Positions 7,437 through 16,477 of a DNA stretch of 64,000 bases are shown piece by piece; positions within the stretch are counted from its first letter, which is position 1, and each line of letters opens with the position of its first letter. The notes beneath the pieces were generated by a model. It was not told the DNA's origin and made no database searches. It worked only from the letters and a program-made list of their open reading frames with translations. Location of the stretch: assembly GCA_000739535.1 (NCBI GenBank), contig DF820468.1:171027-235026 (forward strand). The letters run 5' to 3'. Origin of the DNA: Candidatus Vecturithrix granuli. GTDB lineage: Bacteria; Moduliflexota; Moduliflexia; Moduliflexales; Moduliflexaceae. The translations under genes and the position numbers were made by a program.

Positions 7437-8195
7437 TCAGCCGCTTTGAATTTGTCGCAGGGGGAAGCGCGCCAGACGGCGCCAATATTTTTCGACCACC
7501 TGCTGGTTATGGGCGTCGCCCTCCGGCACATTCGCGCTGATAAACACTGGCGGCGTTATGCCCAATTTCTCCAGATTCTGCGCGGTTTGCGCGACAATCG
7601 CATTCAGCATGGCCACGCTGATAATGGTTGAAATGGGGGAGGTACGCCAGCCAGATTCCGGCAGTTCAACCACGGCGTCTCCTTTGGGAACCATGGTATC
7701 GAGCACGATATCTGCGACTTCATACAATTTCCGGCCGTAAGAATGCCGCGCAGGGGTAGATTGCGAATGCGTCAGGCTGGTGACTGCAATCACGGTTGCG
7801 CCCATCTGCTTGCCCTCGAGCGCGACTTCAATCGGTACCGGGTTAATTCCCGACTGCGACACAATCACTAAGGCGTCTCCCGGCTGAATATCATATTTTC
7901 CCATGAAATTCGCAGCATACCCTTCAACGCGCTCGGCAAGTCCTGCGGTAGGGTCGTCAATCAGCATGATCGCGCCCAGCCCGCCGGCTCGGAAAAATAA
8001 TTCTCCGGCAATATAACGGGAATGACCGCTGCCAAAGACATAAATGAGATGATCCTGTTGAATGGCCTCAGTCCACACATCGGCGACACGCGCCATCATT
8101 TCTCGCTGCGAGATAAACACTTTTTCCAGATGTTGAGTAACTATTGTAAAATACTGATCAATCCCGGATAAAACACCATTGCTATGATGATCCAT
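7437..8195 (-). CDS. SIS-domain sugar-phosphate isomerase/binding protein
   Basis: A 252-residue cytoplasmic protein of the SIS (phosphosugar isomerase) superfamily, of the single-domain kind often annotated UPF0309. Visible features are the substrate loop YVFGSGHSRYIAGELFFRAG at about residues 50-70, the LVIVSQSGINPVPIEVAL segment with the Ser-rich SIS phosphosugar loop, and an ATVIAVTSL strand. It is the last gene of the minus-strand sugar operon behind an FGGY kinase, so it probably isomerises the phosphorylated sugar made there; the substrate is unknown. ATG at 8195 has GGAG eight bases upstream; 18 extra in-frame codons upstream lack a site. A 172-bp repeat-filled gap separates it from the kinase. 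Confidence 0.85.
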   Translation of the reverse strand: MDHHSNGVLSGIDQYFTIVTQHLEKVFISQREMMARVADVWTEAIQQDHLIYVFGSGHSRYIAGELFFRAGGLGAIMLIDDPTAGLAERVEGYAANFMGKYDIQPGDALVIVSQSGINPVPIEVALEGKQMGATVIAVTSLTHSQSTPARHSYGRKLYEVADIVLDTMVPKGDAVVELPESGWRTSPISTIISVAMLNAIVAQTAQNLEKLGITPPVFISANVPEGDAHNQQVVEKYWRRLARFPLRQIQSG

Positions 8196-8247
8196 GAGGT
8201 TGTCTCCAATGTAAATAAAATTGTAAGTATTTAGCCCGTAGGACTTC

Positions 8248-8381
8248 AAGTATTGTAGGAAAAATGCTCACCACGCTCCTTTATCCTACCGCGTAGCGGT
8301 TGTGGATCGCCTACGGCGAAGAAGAAATTGGAAAGAGGAATCTTTTGGTGCTACAATACTGTATCGCCTACGGCGAAAAAT
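8248..8381. repeat. CGCCTACGGCGAA repeat element with AGTATTGTAG inverted ends
   Basis: The ends AGTATTGTAG and CTACAATACT are complementary, and GCCTACGGCGAA occurs twice inside. A related element lies at 18714-18776. It runs into the 3' end of the kinase gene, whose last residues may be repeat-derived. Confidence 0.65.
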
Positions 8382-9921
8382 CTGATTTAGCGGTAAACGC
8401 GTGCTGCAATTGCCAGGACCTGCGCAAATCGGTTCGCAATTGGCAATATGTTGCATACACGGCATCATAGACCGCTTTCACATCAGGGTACGGCTGATAA
8501 GTACGCCCGATAGATATGGTCGCCCGGGCGGCCTCCGCAATGTTGTCAAACCAATGCAGACCTACTGCTGCCAGCAATGCCGCGCCTTTGGCGCCAAATT
8601 CACTGCCGTTCGGAATCACAATCCGGCTGCCGGTGCAGTCGGCAATGATCTGACACCAGAATTCGCTTTGCGCGCCTCCTCCGACCAGATGAATTTCCTC
8701 TGGCATCCCAATTGCGTCATAACAATCACGAATCGCCAACGCCACGCCTTCATAGACCGCCCGCAACAAGTCATGGCGTTTATGAGAGTTTTTGATTCCG
8801 AAGAATTGCGCTCTGGCGGTGGGTTCGACAAAGGGCGCGATCACTCCTACAGGATTCAAATAAGGATGATAAATCACGCCATTGGCTCCCGGCGGACTCT
8901 GCTGTGCCAGCCTTTGCACGCTGTCAAACAACTCGCGGCGCGATACGGCGTGAGAGGCTTCCAGTCCGCAAAATTGCTCAATCGCCCAATCGAGATTCGG
9001 TGTGCCAGTTAAATTCACCATAGTCCGCAGCCAGGACGATTCCGGCAGCGCAAATAACAAACCGACATCCGGCGGCTCAAAGCTAGGCTGTGGAATCACG
9101 AAACTGTTATGACAGGTCGTGCCCAGCACCGTACAGGCCAGACCTGGTTCAACAGCCCCGGCACCGATTGTTGACGAGGGAACGTCGCCAGCGCCTGCGA
9201 CAACAGGTGTTCCGGCTTGTAATCCGGTAAATACGGCGGCATGCGGCGTGACCGTACCAACAACCTGCTCTGACGCGACCACGCGCGGCAAGAGACGCCG
9301 CCACTGCGAAATTCCCAACAGATCGAACAGAGGTTCGCTGTATGTGCGTTGGCGATTATCCCCCGGCAGCACAGAGGCTTCCGTATAATCCAGATGGATA
9401 GAGCTGGTCAATTGGTAACACAACCAATCTTTACAGCAGAACACGGCGTGAGCTTTGCGTAAAGAATCCGGTTCATGGTCGGCCAGCCAGCGTATGAGCG
9501 GCAAAGTGCAGCCAAATTCCATCACACAGCCGGAAAAACAATAAATCTGGTGTAAAATATCCGACTGTTGGCGAATGAGCTGCTCGAAAAGGGGACGAGT
9601 GCGGTTGTCGCATACCAGAATCGCTTTGCGGACAGGCCGTCCCTGCGCATCGATCAACCAGACGCCGACCATGTTGCCAGTCACGCCAACTCCGGCAATT
9701 TGGGAACTCTTGATCCGGGTCAATTCTAACAATTCACGCATGGCGGCGACCGTCATCTCCCACATTTCCGTCATGCTGACCTCAGCCCAGCCAGGTTGGG
9801 GACTGATCAGCGTGGTTTTACGGCTTACTGTCTGGATTTCAGTTCCGCTGCTGTCAAAAAGAGCGGCTTTGGTCACGCTTATGCCGACATCCACTCCGAG
9901 TAAGTATTCTTGTGATTTCAT
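8368..9921 (-). CDS. FGGY-family carbohydrate kinase (xylulokinase-like)
   Basis: A 517-residue sugar kinase with the two actin-like FGGY domains. The N-terminal phosphate loop LLGVDVGISVTKAALFDSSG, the PGWAEVSMTEMWE segment, the interdomain AGAGDVPSSTIGAGAVEPG and the C-terminal HLVGGGAQSEFWCQIIADC are all present. It phosphorylates a pentulose, hexulose or polyol imported by the adjacent transporter; the exact sugar is not readable. It overlaps the upstream permease gene by 4 bp (ATGA), implying translational coupling. The last 15-20 residues lie in a repeat element and look unlike the family. The SIS gene follows. Confidence 0.9.
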   Translation of the reverse strand: MKSQEYLLGVDVGISVTKAALFDSSGTEIQTVSRKTTLISPQPGWAEVSMTEMWEMTVAAMRELLELTRIKSSQIAGVGVTGNMVGVWLIDAQGRPVRKAILVCDNRTRPLFEQLIRQQSDILHQIYCFSGCVMEFGCTLPLIRWLADHEPDSLRKAHAVFCCKDWLCYQLTSSIHLDYTEASVLPGDNRQRTYSEPLFDLLGISQWRRLLPRVVASEQVVGTVTPHAAVFTGLQAGTPVVAGAGDVPSSTIGAGAVEPGLACTVLGTTCHNSFVIPQPSFEPPDVGLLFALPESSWLRTMVNLTGTPNLDWAIEQFCGLEASHAVSRRELFDSVQRLAQQSPPGANGVIYHPYLNPVGVIAPFVEPTARAQFFGIKNSHKRHDLLRAVYEGVALAIRDCYDAIGMPEEIHLVGGGAQSEFWCQIIADCTGSRIVIPNGSEFGAKGAALLAAVGLHWFDNIAEAARATISIGRTYQPYPDVKAVYDAVYATYCQLRTDLRRSWQLQHAFTAKSDFSP

Positions 9922-10748
9922 GATTTCACCGCCCCGGTGGTCAGCCCTTCGACAAAATGGCGTCCGACAAAGCTGAACAGGAGAATAACCGGCAGCGTGG
10001 TGAGCGTGGCACCGGCTAATAATAGTCCCCAGTCAATTTGATATTGCCCGATAATTCCAGCTAACCCTACCGGCAGCGTGCGCGAGGCTTCGCTATTCAC
10101 CAGAATGGAGGCGAACATATATTCGGTCCACGACATAATAAACGCAAAAATGGCAATACTGGCAATTCCCGGCGCAGACAGGGGCAGAATAATTTTGAGC
10201 AGGGTTTGCAGCAGCGTCGCGCCATCGAGCCGGGCGGCTTCTTCCAGGTCAGAGGGGATCGTCCGAAAAAAGGCTTGCAGCATCCAGACCGCAAACGGAG
10301 CAGCGAAAGTGACATTGACAATCACGAGCGCGGCTAGCTTGTCAATCAGACCAATTGCACTCATGAAACTATACAAGGGAATCAGCAGCAACACCCCGGG
10401 AAAAGCGTAAGTCGCCAGAATGATGCGGAAAATGGCCTGACGTCCCGGAAATTTGATGCGATACAGGCCATAAGCTGCTAATGTTGATAACACCACCGTA
10501 ATGCTCATCGTCCATAAAGCCACTATGACGCTGTTCCGCAAATAGGTTGGATAATCTGACGAACTCAACAGTTTATCGTAATGCTGGAGAGTGAAGGTCT
10601 GCGGAAACAACGTTGGTGTCCGACTGATGATTTCCTGGGGCGATTTCACGGATGCTGAAAAAATCCAATAAAATGGCGCAAATACGAGCAAACCGAGAAA
10701 AAGCAGCGAAAAGATGACGATTATTTGTTGTTTCAGGCGAACGTGCAT
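9918..10748 (-). CDS. Carbohydrate ABC transporter permease (MalG-type, CUT1)
   Basis: A 276-residue inner-membrane protein with six predicted membrane helices beginning IVIFSLLFLGLLVFAPFYWIF. The cytoplasmic EAA loop is EEAARLDGATLLQTLLKIILPLSAPG, ending in the usual coupling-helix pattern. SASVKSPQEI after the first helix and a VEGLTTGAVKS tail are hallmarks of MalG-like subunits. It pairs with the permease starting 1 bp upstream and is followed by the FGGY kinase with a 4-bp overlap. Confidence 0.92.
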   Translation of the reverse strand: MHVRLKQQIIVIFSLLFLGLLVFAPFYWIFSASVKSPQEIISRTPTLFPQTFTLQHYDKLLSSSDYPTYLRNSVIVALWTMSITVVLSTLAAYGLYRIKFPGRQAIFRIILATYAFPGVLLLIPLYSFMSAIGLIDKLAALVIVNVTFAAPFAVWMLQAFFRTIPSDLEEAARLDGATLLQTLLKIILPLSAPGIASIAIFAFIMSWTEYMFASILVNSEASRTLPVGLAGIIGQYQIDWGLLLAGATLTTLPVILLFSFVGRHFVEGLTTGAVKS

Positions 10749-10749
10749 G

Positions 10750-11682
10750 TTAAGCCCCCTCCTCGTCTAACGCTGGCGCCATATAGTGGATAAACAGTAC
10801 GGCAAAAATTAGCAAAAAAACGCCGACAATCACGGACATAGCAGCCGCTTGGCTTAACCGATATTTCTTAAAGGCCGTATCGTAAATCAAAACCGGCAGT
10901 GTCGTGGTACCAGAAGCAGGGCCACCGCTGGTAAGCAGCCAGATAATATCAAAGACATTAAAGGAAAGTAAGGTGCCCACCAATCCCATCACAAAGAGTA
11001 CGGACTGTAATCCTGGCAAGGTGATATGGAGAAATTGCTGCCAGCGCGAAGCGCCGTCCACGCCGGCCGCCTCATATAATTCATTGGGAATGCGCACCAG
11101 GGCCGCCAGTAAAATCACAGTCACAAAGGGAAACCAACGCCACGAATTAATGATAATCACAGACAGAAAGGCCTGTCTGCCAGTGCTGAAAAATCCGATT
11201 GGCTGGTTGACCAGTTTGAACGAGAGCAGCAGATAATTGATAATTCCGCCAGAAGCGGTCAGCAGCCATCGCCAGATGACTACAACGACGACAGTCGGCA
11301 CAATCCACGGCAGAATCACCCAGATACGCACAAAATTACGCCCCCTGAATTGCTGTTGCAAAATGAGCGCAATCGCAAAAGCTAAAAAGGTTTGCAAGAT
11401 CGCATTTCCCACGACCCACAGCAGGCTCCGCCATGAGGCGTTCCAGAACTGGGATGAGTTGAAGATGCGTAGATAATTTTCAAACCCAACAAAATTTCCG
11501 CGGCTGCCGATAATCTTGATGTTTAGCATGCTGAGATACATGGTCGAGAGCAAGGGATACAAAATAGTTCCTGCTAACCAGAGCAGGAGCGGCAGGACAA
11601 AAAGATACCCGACCACCGTTTGCCGCGCCAGGAATGGATCAGAGAGCTTCTGTTGTTTTCTGCGATGCTTCACGTGTGTCAT
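10750..11682 (-). CDS. Carbohydrate ABC transporter permease (MalF-type, CUT1)
   Basis: A 310-residue inner-membrane permease: a basic N-terminus, six helices from VVGYLFVLPLLLWLAGTILY, and the EAA loop YEAAGVDGASRWQQFLHITLPG. It forms the heterodimeric channel with the MalG-type subunit encoded 1 bp downstream. The 136-bp gap to the binding-protein gene upstream is filled with a GC-rich repeat. No ATPase gene is present in the operon. Confidence 0.92.
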   Translation of the reverse strand: MTHVKHRRKQQKLSDPFLARQTVVGYLFVLPLLLWLAGTILYPLLSTMYLSMLNIKIIGSRGNFVGFENYLRIFNSSQFWNASWRSLLWVVGNAILQTFLAFAIALILQQQFRGRNFVRIWVILPWIVPTVVVVVIWRWLLTASGGIINYLLLSFKLVNQPIGFFSTGRQAFLSVIIINSWRWFPFVTVILLAALVRIPNELYEAAGVDGASRWQQFLHITLPGLQSVLFVMGLVGTLLSFNVFDIIWLLTSGGPASGTTTLPVLIYDTAFKKYRLSQAAAMSVIVGVFLLIFAVLFIHYMAPALDEEGA

Positions 11683-11703
11683 GATCTCTCAGGTAAGTTG
11701 GAC

Positions 11704-11813
11704 GTACCCCGGATATCCCTGTCCGGCCTATTTGCAGACCGGGCAAGGCTGTCCGGGGTACAGAATGCCGGCCTATTTGCCGACCGGACAGGGTTGTCCG
11801 GGGTACAGAAGAT
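11704..11813. repeat. GTACCCCGGA repeat element between binding protein and permease genes
   Basis: Inverted ends GTACCCCGGA and TCCGGGGTAC plus two direct copies of GGCCTATTTGC. Its position after the binding-protein gene suits an intercistronic hairpin that lowers permease expression relative to binding protein. Confidence 0.65.
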
Positions 11814-11818
11814 CTTGA

Positions 11819-13105
11819 TTACTCAATCGCTTCTTCCATCAATTTTTGACCGGTAGCGATAGCTTCTTCAGCGGGCTGCCCTTCAATAACGACTAGCTGC
11901 AAGGTTTGCGCCAGCAAGTTTTGCCCTGAAATTGCGGCGATGCTCGGGAAGGTGTTGCCGCCTGTAAATCCGAATAAACGGCCTTTGGTCGAATTCTCGA
12001 TCATGGTCTCGACCTGGGCTTTGTACTTCACCACCAGCGGATCTTCCCAGAAACTCCTGGCCTGACTGCCATCTTCCGTAACCGGCAAAAAGAGTCCCGG
12101 TTCCATGTTGAGGAAGCGTCCATAATTCTCCGGTTCCAGAATGAAGGCCAGGAATTTTTTTGCCGCATCTTGTTTGGCCGGATCTTCGGTGAGAACCATG
12201 ACTCCATTCACATAAGAAATCGTGCCGGGATTTTCAACCCCTTCTTTATAAGGAATCGCTATCACTCCCAGATCCGCGGCATCACCTTCGGCCTGGGTAT
12301 CGTAGGTAGTGATCACCGTAAATTGCAAAATCATGGCGCAACTGTGATTGCCGAAACAAGCCTCGGCTTCACCCCATGTCCAGTTCGGGCTGTCGGGCGG
12401 CGAGTATTGATACAACTGTTTATAAAAATCGTACGCTGCAACGGTTTGCGGATTGTCAAAACGCAAGGTGCCGTCCGGATTGTAAATTTCATCGGCTCCA
12501 GCGTTAATCATGAAATCATAGACCGTTTGATCCGTATAAAGCTGCCGATTGGCAGGCAAACCGATACCGTATTGATTATCAGCCGTTAATTTTTTGACCG
12601 CATCCAGCCATTCATCCCAGGTGGTTGGCGGCATCACCTCGGCTTTTTCAAATACACTCTTGCGATACCACAAAGACTGAGCCATATTGTAGAGCGGCAC
12701 GGCCCACACCGCCCCATCATAATTATACGGAGCAATCGCCGCATCGTAATAATTATGTAACTTATCCATCTCAGCTACAAAATCGTCCATCGGTTGGATT
12801 TTACCGAGGTCTTTTAAGATCGGCGTAAAATCAGGAATGGCAAACAAGAGTTCCGGCGCGTTCCCTGCGGCGATGGCAGCCGGAGCTTTAGCATAGACCT
12901 CGCCCCAACTTTGCGGTTCTTGTTTCACGATAATACCAGGATTGGCCGCGTTAAATTCGTCAATCAACTCCTGGATACGCGCCACGCGATGAGGCGGCTG
13001 CTCCATGTGCCAGAGAGTGATCGTCACAGGTTCGCTTCCGGCAATACCAGTCGAAGCTAAAATCAAGCAAAACGTAAACACACACAGTATGTTAAAAACT
13101 TTCAT
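11819..13105 (-). CDS. Extracellular sugar-binding protein (SBP_bac_1 family)
   Basis: A 428-residue precursor with signal peptide MKVFNILCVFTFCLILASTG and a mature start near GSEPVTITLWHMEQPP. The two-lobe family-1 fold is shown by RIQELIDEFNAANPGI, GNAPELLFAIPDF, MAQSLWYRKSVFEKA and the SYVNGVMVLTEDPAKQDAAKKFLAF hinge region. It captures an oligosaccharide or sugar in the periplasm for the two permeases downstream. ATG at 13105 is preceded by AGGAGG; the 19 in-frame codons upstream are excluded. It is the first structural gene after the GntR regulator on the same strand. Confidence 0.92.
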   Translation of the reverse strand: MKVFNILCVFTFCLILASTGIAGSEPVTITLWHMEQPPHRVARIQELIDEFNAANPGIIVKQEPQSWGEVYAKAPAAIAAGNAPELLFAIPDFTPILKDLGKIQPMDDFVAEMDKLHNYYDAAIAPYNYDGAVWAVPLYNMAQSLWYRKSVFEKAEVMPPTTWDEWLDAVKKLTADNQYGIGLPANRQLYTDQTVYDFMINAGADEIYNPDGTLRFDNPQTVAAYDFYKQLYQYSPPDSPNWTWGEAEACFGNHSCAMILQFTVITTYDTQAEGDAADLGVIAIPYKEGVENPGTISYVNGVMVLTEDPAKQDAAKKFLAFILEPENYGRFLNMEPGLFLPVTEDGSQARSFWEDPLVVKYKAQVETMIENSTKGRLFGFTGGNTFPSIAAISGQNLLAQTLQLVVIEGQPAEEAIATGQKLMEEAIE

Positions 13106-13168
13106 AATTGAACCTCCTGAGCAAATTATGAATTGATCTTTTTGACTCCCGAAATATACCATGAAAGA

Positions 13169-13205
13169 GTTTCAGGAATTTCGAAGACTCATTCCCGAAA
13201 CAACA
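13169..13205. repeat. Hairpin repeat TTTCGGGAAT, second copy, upstream of the binding-protein gene
   Basis: The reverse complement shares GTTGTTTCGGGAATGAGTC and following bases with 3245-3283, about 35 bases in all. It sits 60-100 bp upstream of the gene it precedes, as the first copy does. Confidence 0.6.
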
Positions 13206-13255
13206 GAAGACTTTTACACACCATTGCGTTGGCATCACCTCCCTGTATTCATGAA

Positions 13256-13993
13256 CTACCGCTTCAGGCGGATAGTGTATTGATACAGATCAGCCCGATA
13301 TTGGGCTTTGCCATATTCAATAAATTCTCCGGACGTATCCCAGGAGAAGCGGGTCGTTTGGAGAAGCGGGTCGCCGACCTGTACCCCTGGAATGAGCTCC
13401 GCAAAGTATTTGGTTGCGGCGACAGCTTCGATAGTTTCTTCACCTTCTTTGATCTGAATGCCTCGAGCTTCAAGTAGTTTATATAACGATTGATAATGCT
13501 CCAATTCTTTTTGGTCAATCACAATATCGCGTAGATAGACCGAGTGGATCCCTACCGGCTTCTCACTAAAGAGGCGGATGCGCTGAATGTGTGTCATCAT
13601 AACCCCTTCTGGTAACTCAACACGCGCCAGAATTTCCGGCGGAGGCGGAACGGTTTCTATCAGCAAAATCCGCGAACCTGGTATCATCTTGCGCTCTTCA
13701 ATATCTTCTGAAAAACTCGTCAAGCGTTCAAGCCTGTGTTTTACAGGCCGTTCAGCAACATAGGTGCCTCGCCCTTTTTCGCGGTAGATATAGCCGGCGT
13801 TGACCAGATCCGCCATGGCTTGGCGGACAGTCATCGGGCTGATCTTATACTCCCGCGCCAATTCATTCTCCGAGGGCAGGCAAGTCCCCCGTTCAAGCTC
13901 GCCCGCCTTTATGAGATCGATGATCCCCTGTTTTAGCTGATGATAAATCGGCAACGGGCTGTTTTTATCAATCGTGATCGGTAATAAGCTCAT
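13256..13993 (-). CDS. GntR/HutC-family transcriptional regulator with UTRA ligand domain
   Basis: A 245-residue regulator. The N-terminal winged helix spans residues about 8-75 (PLPIYHQLKQGI, LPSENELAREYKISPMTVRQAMADLVNAGYIYREKGRGTYVAE) and the UTRA effector domain about 95-240 (ARVELPEGVMMTHIQRIRL). HutC-subfamily proteins bind a sugar phosphate or metabolite and usually repress a neighbouring operon; here that is the sugar operon just downstream. ATG at 13993 begins the conserved core; 25 upstream codons would be atypical. A small dyad TGTAC-TGCG-GTACA at about 14030-14043, upstream of its start, could be an operator but is unproven. Confidence 0.9.
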   Translation of the reverse strand: MSLLPITIDKNSPLPIYHQLKQGIIDLIKAGELERGTCLPSENELAREYKISPMTVRQAMADLVNAGYIYREKGRGTYVAERPVKHRLERLTSFSEDIEERKMIPGSRILLIETVPPPPEILARVELPEGVMMTHIQRIRLFSEKPVGIHSVYLRDIVIDQKELEHYQSLYKLLEARGIQIKEGEETIEAVAATKYFAELIPGVQVGDPLLQTTRFSWDTSGEFIEYGKAQYRADLYQYTIRLKR

Positions 13994-14169
13994 AAGGTTT
14001 TCCCAACATGTCGCTGACGAGTTAATAAGTGTACTGCGGTACAGATCAGTAATAATTCGATAAAACAATCAGTTCTATAGAGAACCAGACATATAAAAAG
14101 ATATATTGTCAAGTTTTTTTGTAAAATTTTCTTAAGAACGACAAGAATCACATATAAGAAAGAATATTC

Positions 14170-14338
14170 GGACTTTTACCGAACACCTGAGCTTTTCGTA
14201 CATCAAAAGTAGGGAAAATCTGTTTGTAATCATTTCAGTAACTACAAGAATGAAGAATAGACAAGAAGTTTTGGACTTTTGCTGAATATCAGCAATTTTC
14301 GTCACACAAAAGTCAAAAAAATTATTCGTAATCACTTA
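14170..14338. repeat. Diverged 66-bp direct repeat in the intergenic region before the GT-C gene
   Basis: Two units at about 14170-14235 and 14273-14338 share GGACTTTT, TTTTCGT, CAAAAGT and GTAATCA in the same order and spacing. The 14000-14437 gap is AT-rich, holds no convincing ORF and includes a TTGACA on the minus strand near 14108 that may serve the GntR gene. Confidence 0.55.
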
Positions 14339-14436
14339 GAGTGCAAAAACTCATACTTTTCTCGGCCTACGATCATGTAAGCAGAATTCACCTGATCTTT
14401 TCTGGTAAACAAAATAGCAATTTCGCTCTACACTTA

Positions 14437-14498
14437 GTAGCGCGAAACTCCAGTTTCGCCCATCGTTGACAGCCGCGAAACTGGAGTTTCGCGGTACA
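14437..14498. repeat. CGCGAAACTCCAGTTTCGCG inverted repeat (copy 2), before the GT-C gene
   Basis: Arms of about 22 bp around a short loop, ending a few bases before AAAGGAGG and the ATG at 14518. Same family as 990, 17258 and 63925. Confidence 0.85.
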
Positions 14499-14517
14499 TT
14501 TTCAAAGGAGGAAAAAC

Positions 14518-16362
14518 ATGCTGAAGGGTTTTTTGTTAAAGTATTTCGAGTCAATTCAGGGTTGGTTTACCAGCCGATACTGGCCTGTCATCCTGGCATG
14601 TGTCGGGATCATCCTGACCCTGCCGGCCCTGGGTTCTGGACTGGTGTTTGATGATTACTGGCACAGCACCATGTTTGCGGGACGATGGCCATGGTCGGCT
14701 GAGGATGGCTCGCTGATAGGAATGTTTTCCTTTATGGATGGCACGCTTGAAGGGAGTCAGGCATTGAAGGAAGCCGGTATTGTGCCCTGGTGGATGTTTG
14801 ACGGGATCAAAGCGGCGTTCTGGCGGCCCTTGACCGAACTTACGCATTGGATTGATTATCAACTCTGGCCTGACGCGCCCTGGCTGATGCACGTTCACAG
14901 TCTGCTCTGGTTTGGCGCCGCGATTTGGCTGGCTGCGAAATTGTACCGCAGAATCATCGGTACCGTCTGGGTCGCCGGACTCGCCGGGCTGCTTTTCGCC
15001 GTTGACAACACCCATGCGCTTCCGGCAGGATTTATCGCCAATCGGAACGATTTAATTGCGGCCTGTTTTGGAATCCTGGCCTTGCTTGCACATATACGCT
15101 GGCGTCAGGACGGATGGCGTCCGGGAGCGGTGTGGGGACCGCTCTGCTATACGCTCGGCCTGTTTTCGAAAGAATCGGCGCTGGCCGTCGGCGCGTATCT
15201 CTTTGCATATACCCTGTTTCTGGATCACAGCCGCATCCGTCGAAGAGTCGCCGGATTTCTGCCTTATGTGGTTATCACCCTCGTCTGGTTCTGCGCCTAT
15301 CGCTATCTTGGTTTTGGAACGCAAGGATTCGGGATCGATTTCTATATTGATCCGGGCCGCGCTCCGCTGCTGTTCCTCAAAGAAGTCTTTGTGCGCCTGC
15401 CGATGCTGCTCTTAGCCCAATTCAGCGGACCTCCGGCCGAAGTGTGGGCCGGGACCTATTTCTTTTTGCCTTATGGGAAAGTCATTATAGGCTTTCTTGC
15501 GCCTGGCCTCCTCGGCCTCCTCGGTTTCTCTGTTATTCCCTTGTTCAGATACGATGCGGTCATCCGTTTCTGGTTTGTGGGGGCGATCCTGGGGTTAACG
15601 CCGATCTGCGCCGCCTTTCCCAGTAGTCGCCTTTTGTTTTTTGCCGGAATCGGTCTGATGGGGATCATTGCCCGCGTGCTCGCTCTCTGGCTTGAACAAC
15701 CAGCCTGCTCACCAAAGCGTCATTTTCTAAAACGTCATTTTCGGCAGCAGTGTACCCATATAGTGTGTCTGTCGCTTGTGGTCATTCATCTGATCCTGTC
15801 GCCTCTCACGCTTTTTGTATATACAACCGGTCTCAACGTTGCGCATTATCTCATCCGTTATCACACCTCTGCGCTGCCTTATGATGAAGATATTTCCCGA
15901 AAGACTGTCGTGCTGCTGAATCCGCCGACCGAACTTGTCGGAGGGTATGCTTCGCAGGTAAAAGCGGCGCATGGCGAACCGACGCCTGCGCATGTCTGGG
16001 CCTTAGCCTCCTGTATGTACGCGTTCACGCTGACCCGCATTGATGATCGAAGCATTGAGATTGAGTCCGGGCAAGGATTGTTAGACACCTTTACCGGTCG
16101 TCTGCTGCGCGGCCCGTCTCATCCGATGTATGTCGGCCAACGCGTTGTTTTGTCCGGCATGATGGTCGAAGTGCTGGCTCTGGCTGACGACTGGCAGCCC
16201 GCTCGCATTCGTGTGACGTTTTCCGTCTCTCTGGATGATCCTTCGCTGCTCCTGCTGTACGTAAAAAACGGGCGTCTTGTTCCTTATACGCCGCCGGCGA
16301 TCGGCGAAACCGTCAGCTTGCCGTCAAACAGGTCTCTTTTTGAACAAATTGTGAGGTTATGA
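14518..16362 (+). CDS. Polytopic membrane protein, GT-C glycosyltransferase-like
   Basis: A 614-residue integral membrane protein with about ten hydrophobic segments between residues 20 and 430, followed by a soluble C-terminal domain of about 150 residues. The first loop carries VFDDYWHSTMF, an acidic pair of the kind used for catalysis by GT-C enzymes, and a later loop has WRPLTELTHWIDYQLW, reminiscent of PMT/TMTC-like proteins. FIANRNDLIAACFGI and FSKESALAVGAYL also fit that class. A transferase using a lipid-linked sugar is inferred; no substrate can be read. AAAGGAGG precedes the ATG. It ends before a GAAACCGGG-type hairpin. Confidence 0.75.
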   Translation: MLKGFLLKYFESIQGWFTSRYWPVILACVGIILTLPALGSGLVFDDYWHSTMFAGRWPWSAEDGSLIGMFSFMDGTLEGSQALKEAGIVPWWMFDGIKAAFWRPLTELTHWIDYQLWPDAPWLMHVHSLLWFGAAIWLAAKLYRRIIGTVWVAGLAGLLFAVDNTHALPAGFIANRNDLIAACFGILALLAHIRWRQDGWRPGAVWGPLCYTLGLFSKESALAVGAYLFAYTLFLDHSRIRRRVAGFLPYVVITLVWFCAYRYLGFGTQGFGIDFYIDPGRAPLLFLKEVFVRLPMLLLAQFSGPPAEVWAGTYFFLPYGKVIIGFLAPGLLGLLGFSVIPLFRYDAVIRFWFVGAILGLTPICAAFPSSRLLFFAGIGLMGIIARVLALWLEQPACSPKRHFLKRHFRQQCTHIVCLSLVVIHLILSPLTLFVYTTGLNVAHYLIRYHTSALPYDEDISRKTVVLLNPPTELVGGYASQVKAAHGEPTPAHVWALASCMYAFTLTRIDDRSIEIESGQGLLDTFTGRLLRGPSHPMYVGQRVVLSGMMVEVLALADDWQPARIRVTFSVSLDDPSLLLLYVKNGRLVPYTPPAIGETVSLPSNRSLFEQIVRL

Positions 16363-16376
16363 AGAGGACAGGCAGA

Positions 16377-16405
16377 GAAATTGGTTTTTTCAAAAACCCG
16401 GTTTC
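16377..16405 (+). terminator. GAAACCGGG-family hairpin after the GT-C gene
   Basis: The arms GAAATTGGTTTTTT and AAAAACCCGGTTTC begin 15 bp past the stop codon at 16362. One arm has diverged. Confidence 0.45.
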
Positions 16406-16414
16406 TTATGACTT

Positions 16415-16465
16415 ATGCCCCCACTCCGGCCTCTCCTTCGGGGGAGTGTCCAGGGGTGGGGTCAT
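16415..16465. repeat. CCCCACTCC / GGGGTGGGG inverted repeat before the PPDK_N-like gene
   Basis: ATGCCCCCACTCC pairs with the GGGGTGGGGTCAT end, with a CTCCTTCGGGGGAG hairpin inside. It ends directly at the AGGAGG of the next gene. Related elements are at 40917, 52393 and 61456. Confidence 0.7.
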
Positions 16466-16477
16466 AGGAGGAAAATC

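Noticed and set aside
13133..13477. 114-codon plus-strand ORF across the 5' region of the binding-protein gene and the end of the GntR gene
   Set aside because: It runs antisense to the GntR coding sequence and through a dispersed hairpin; no start signal.
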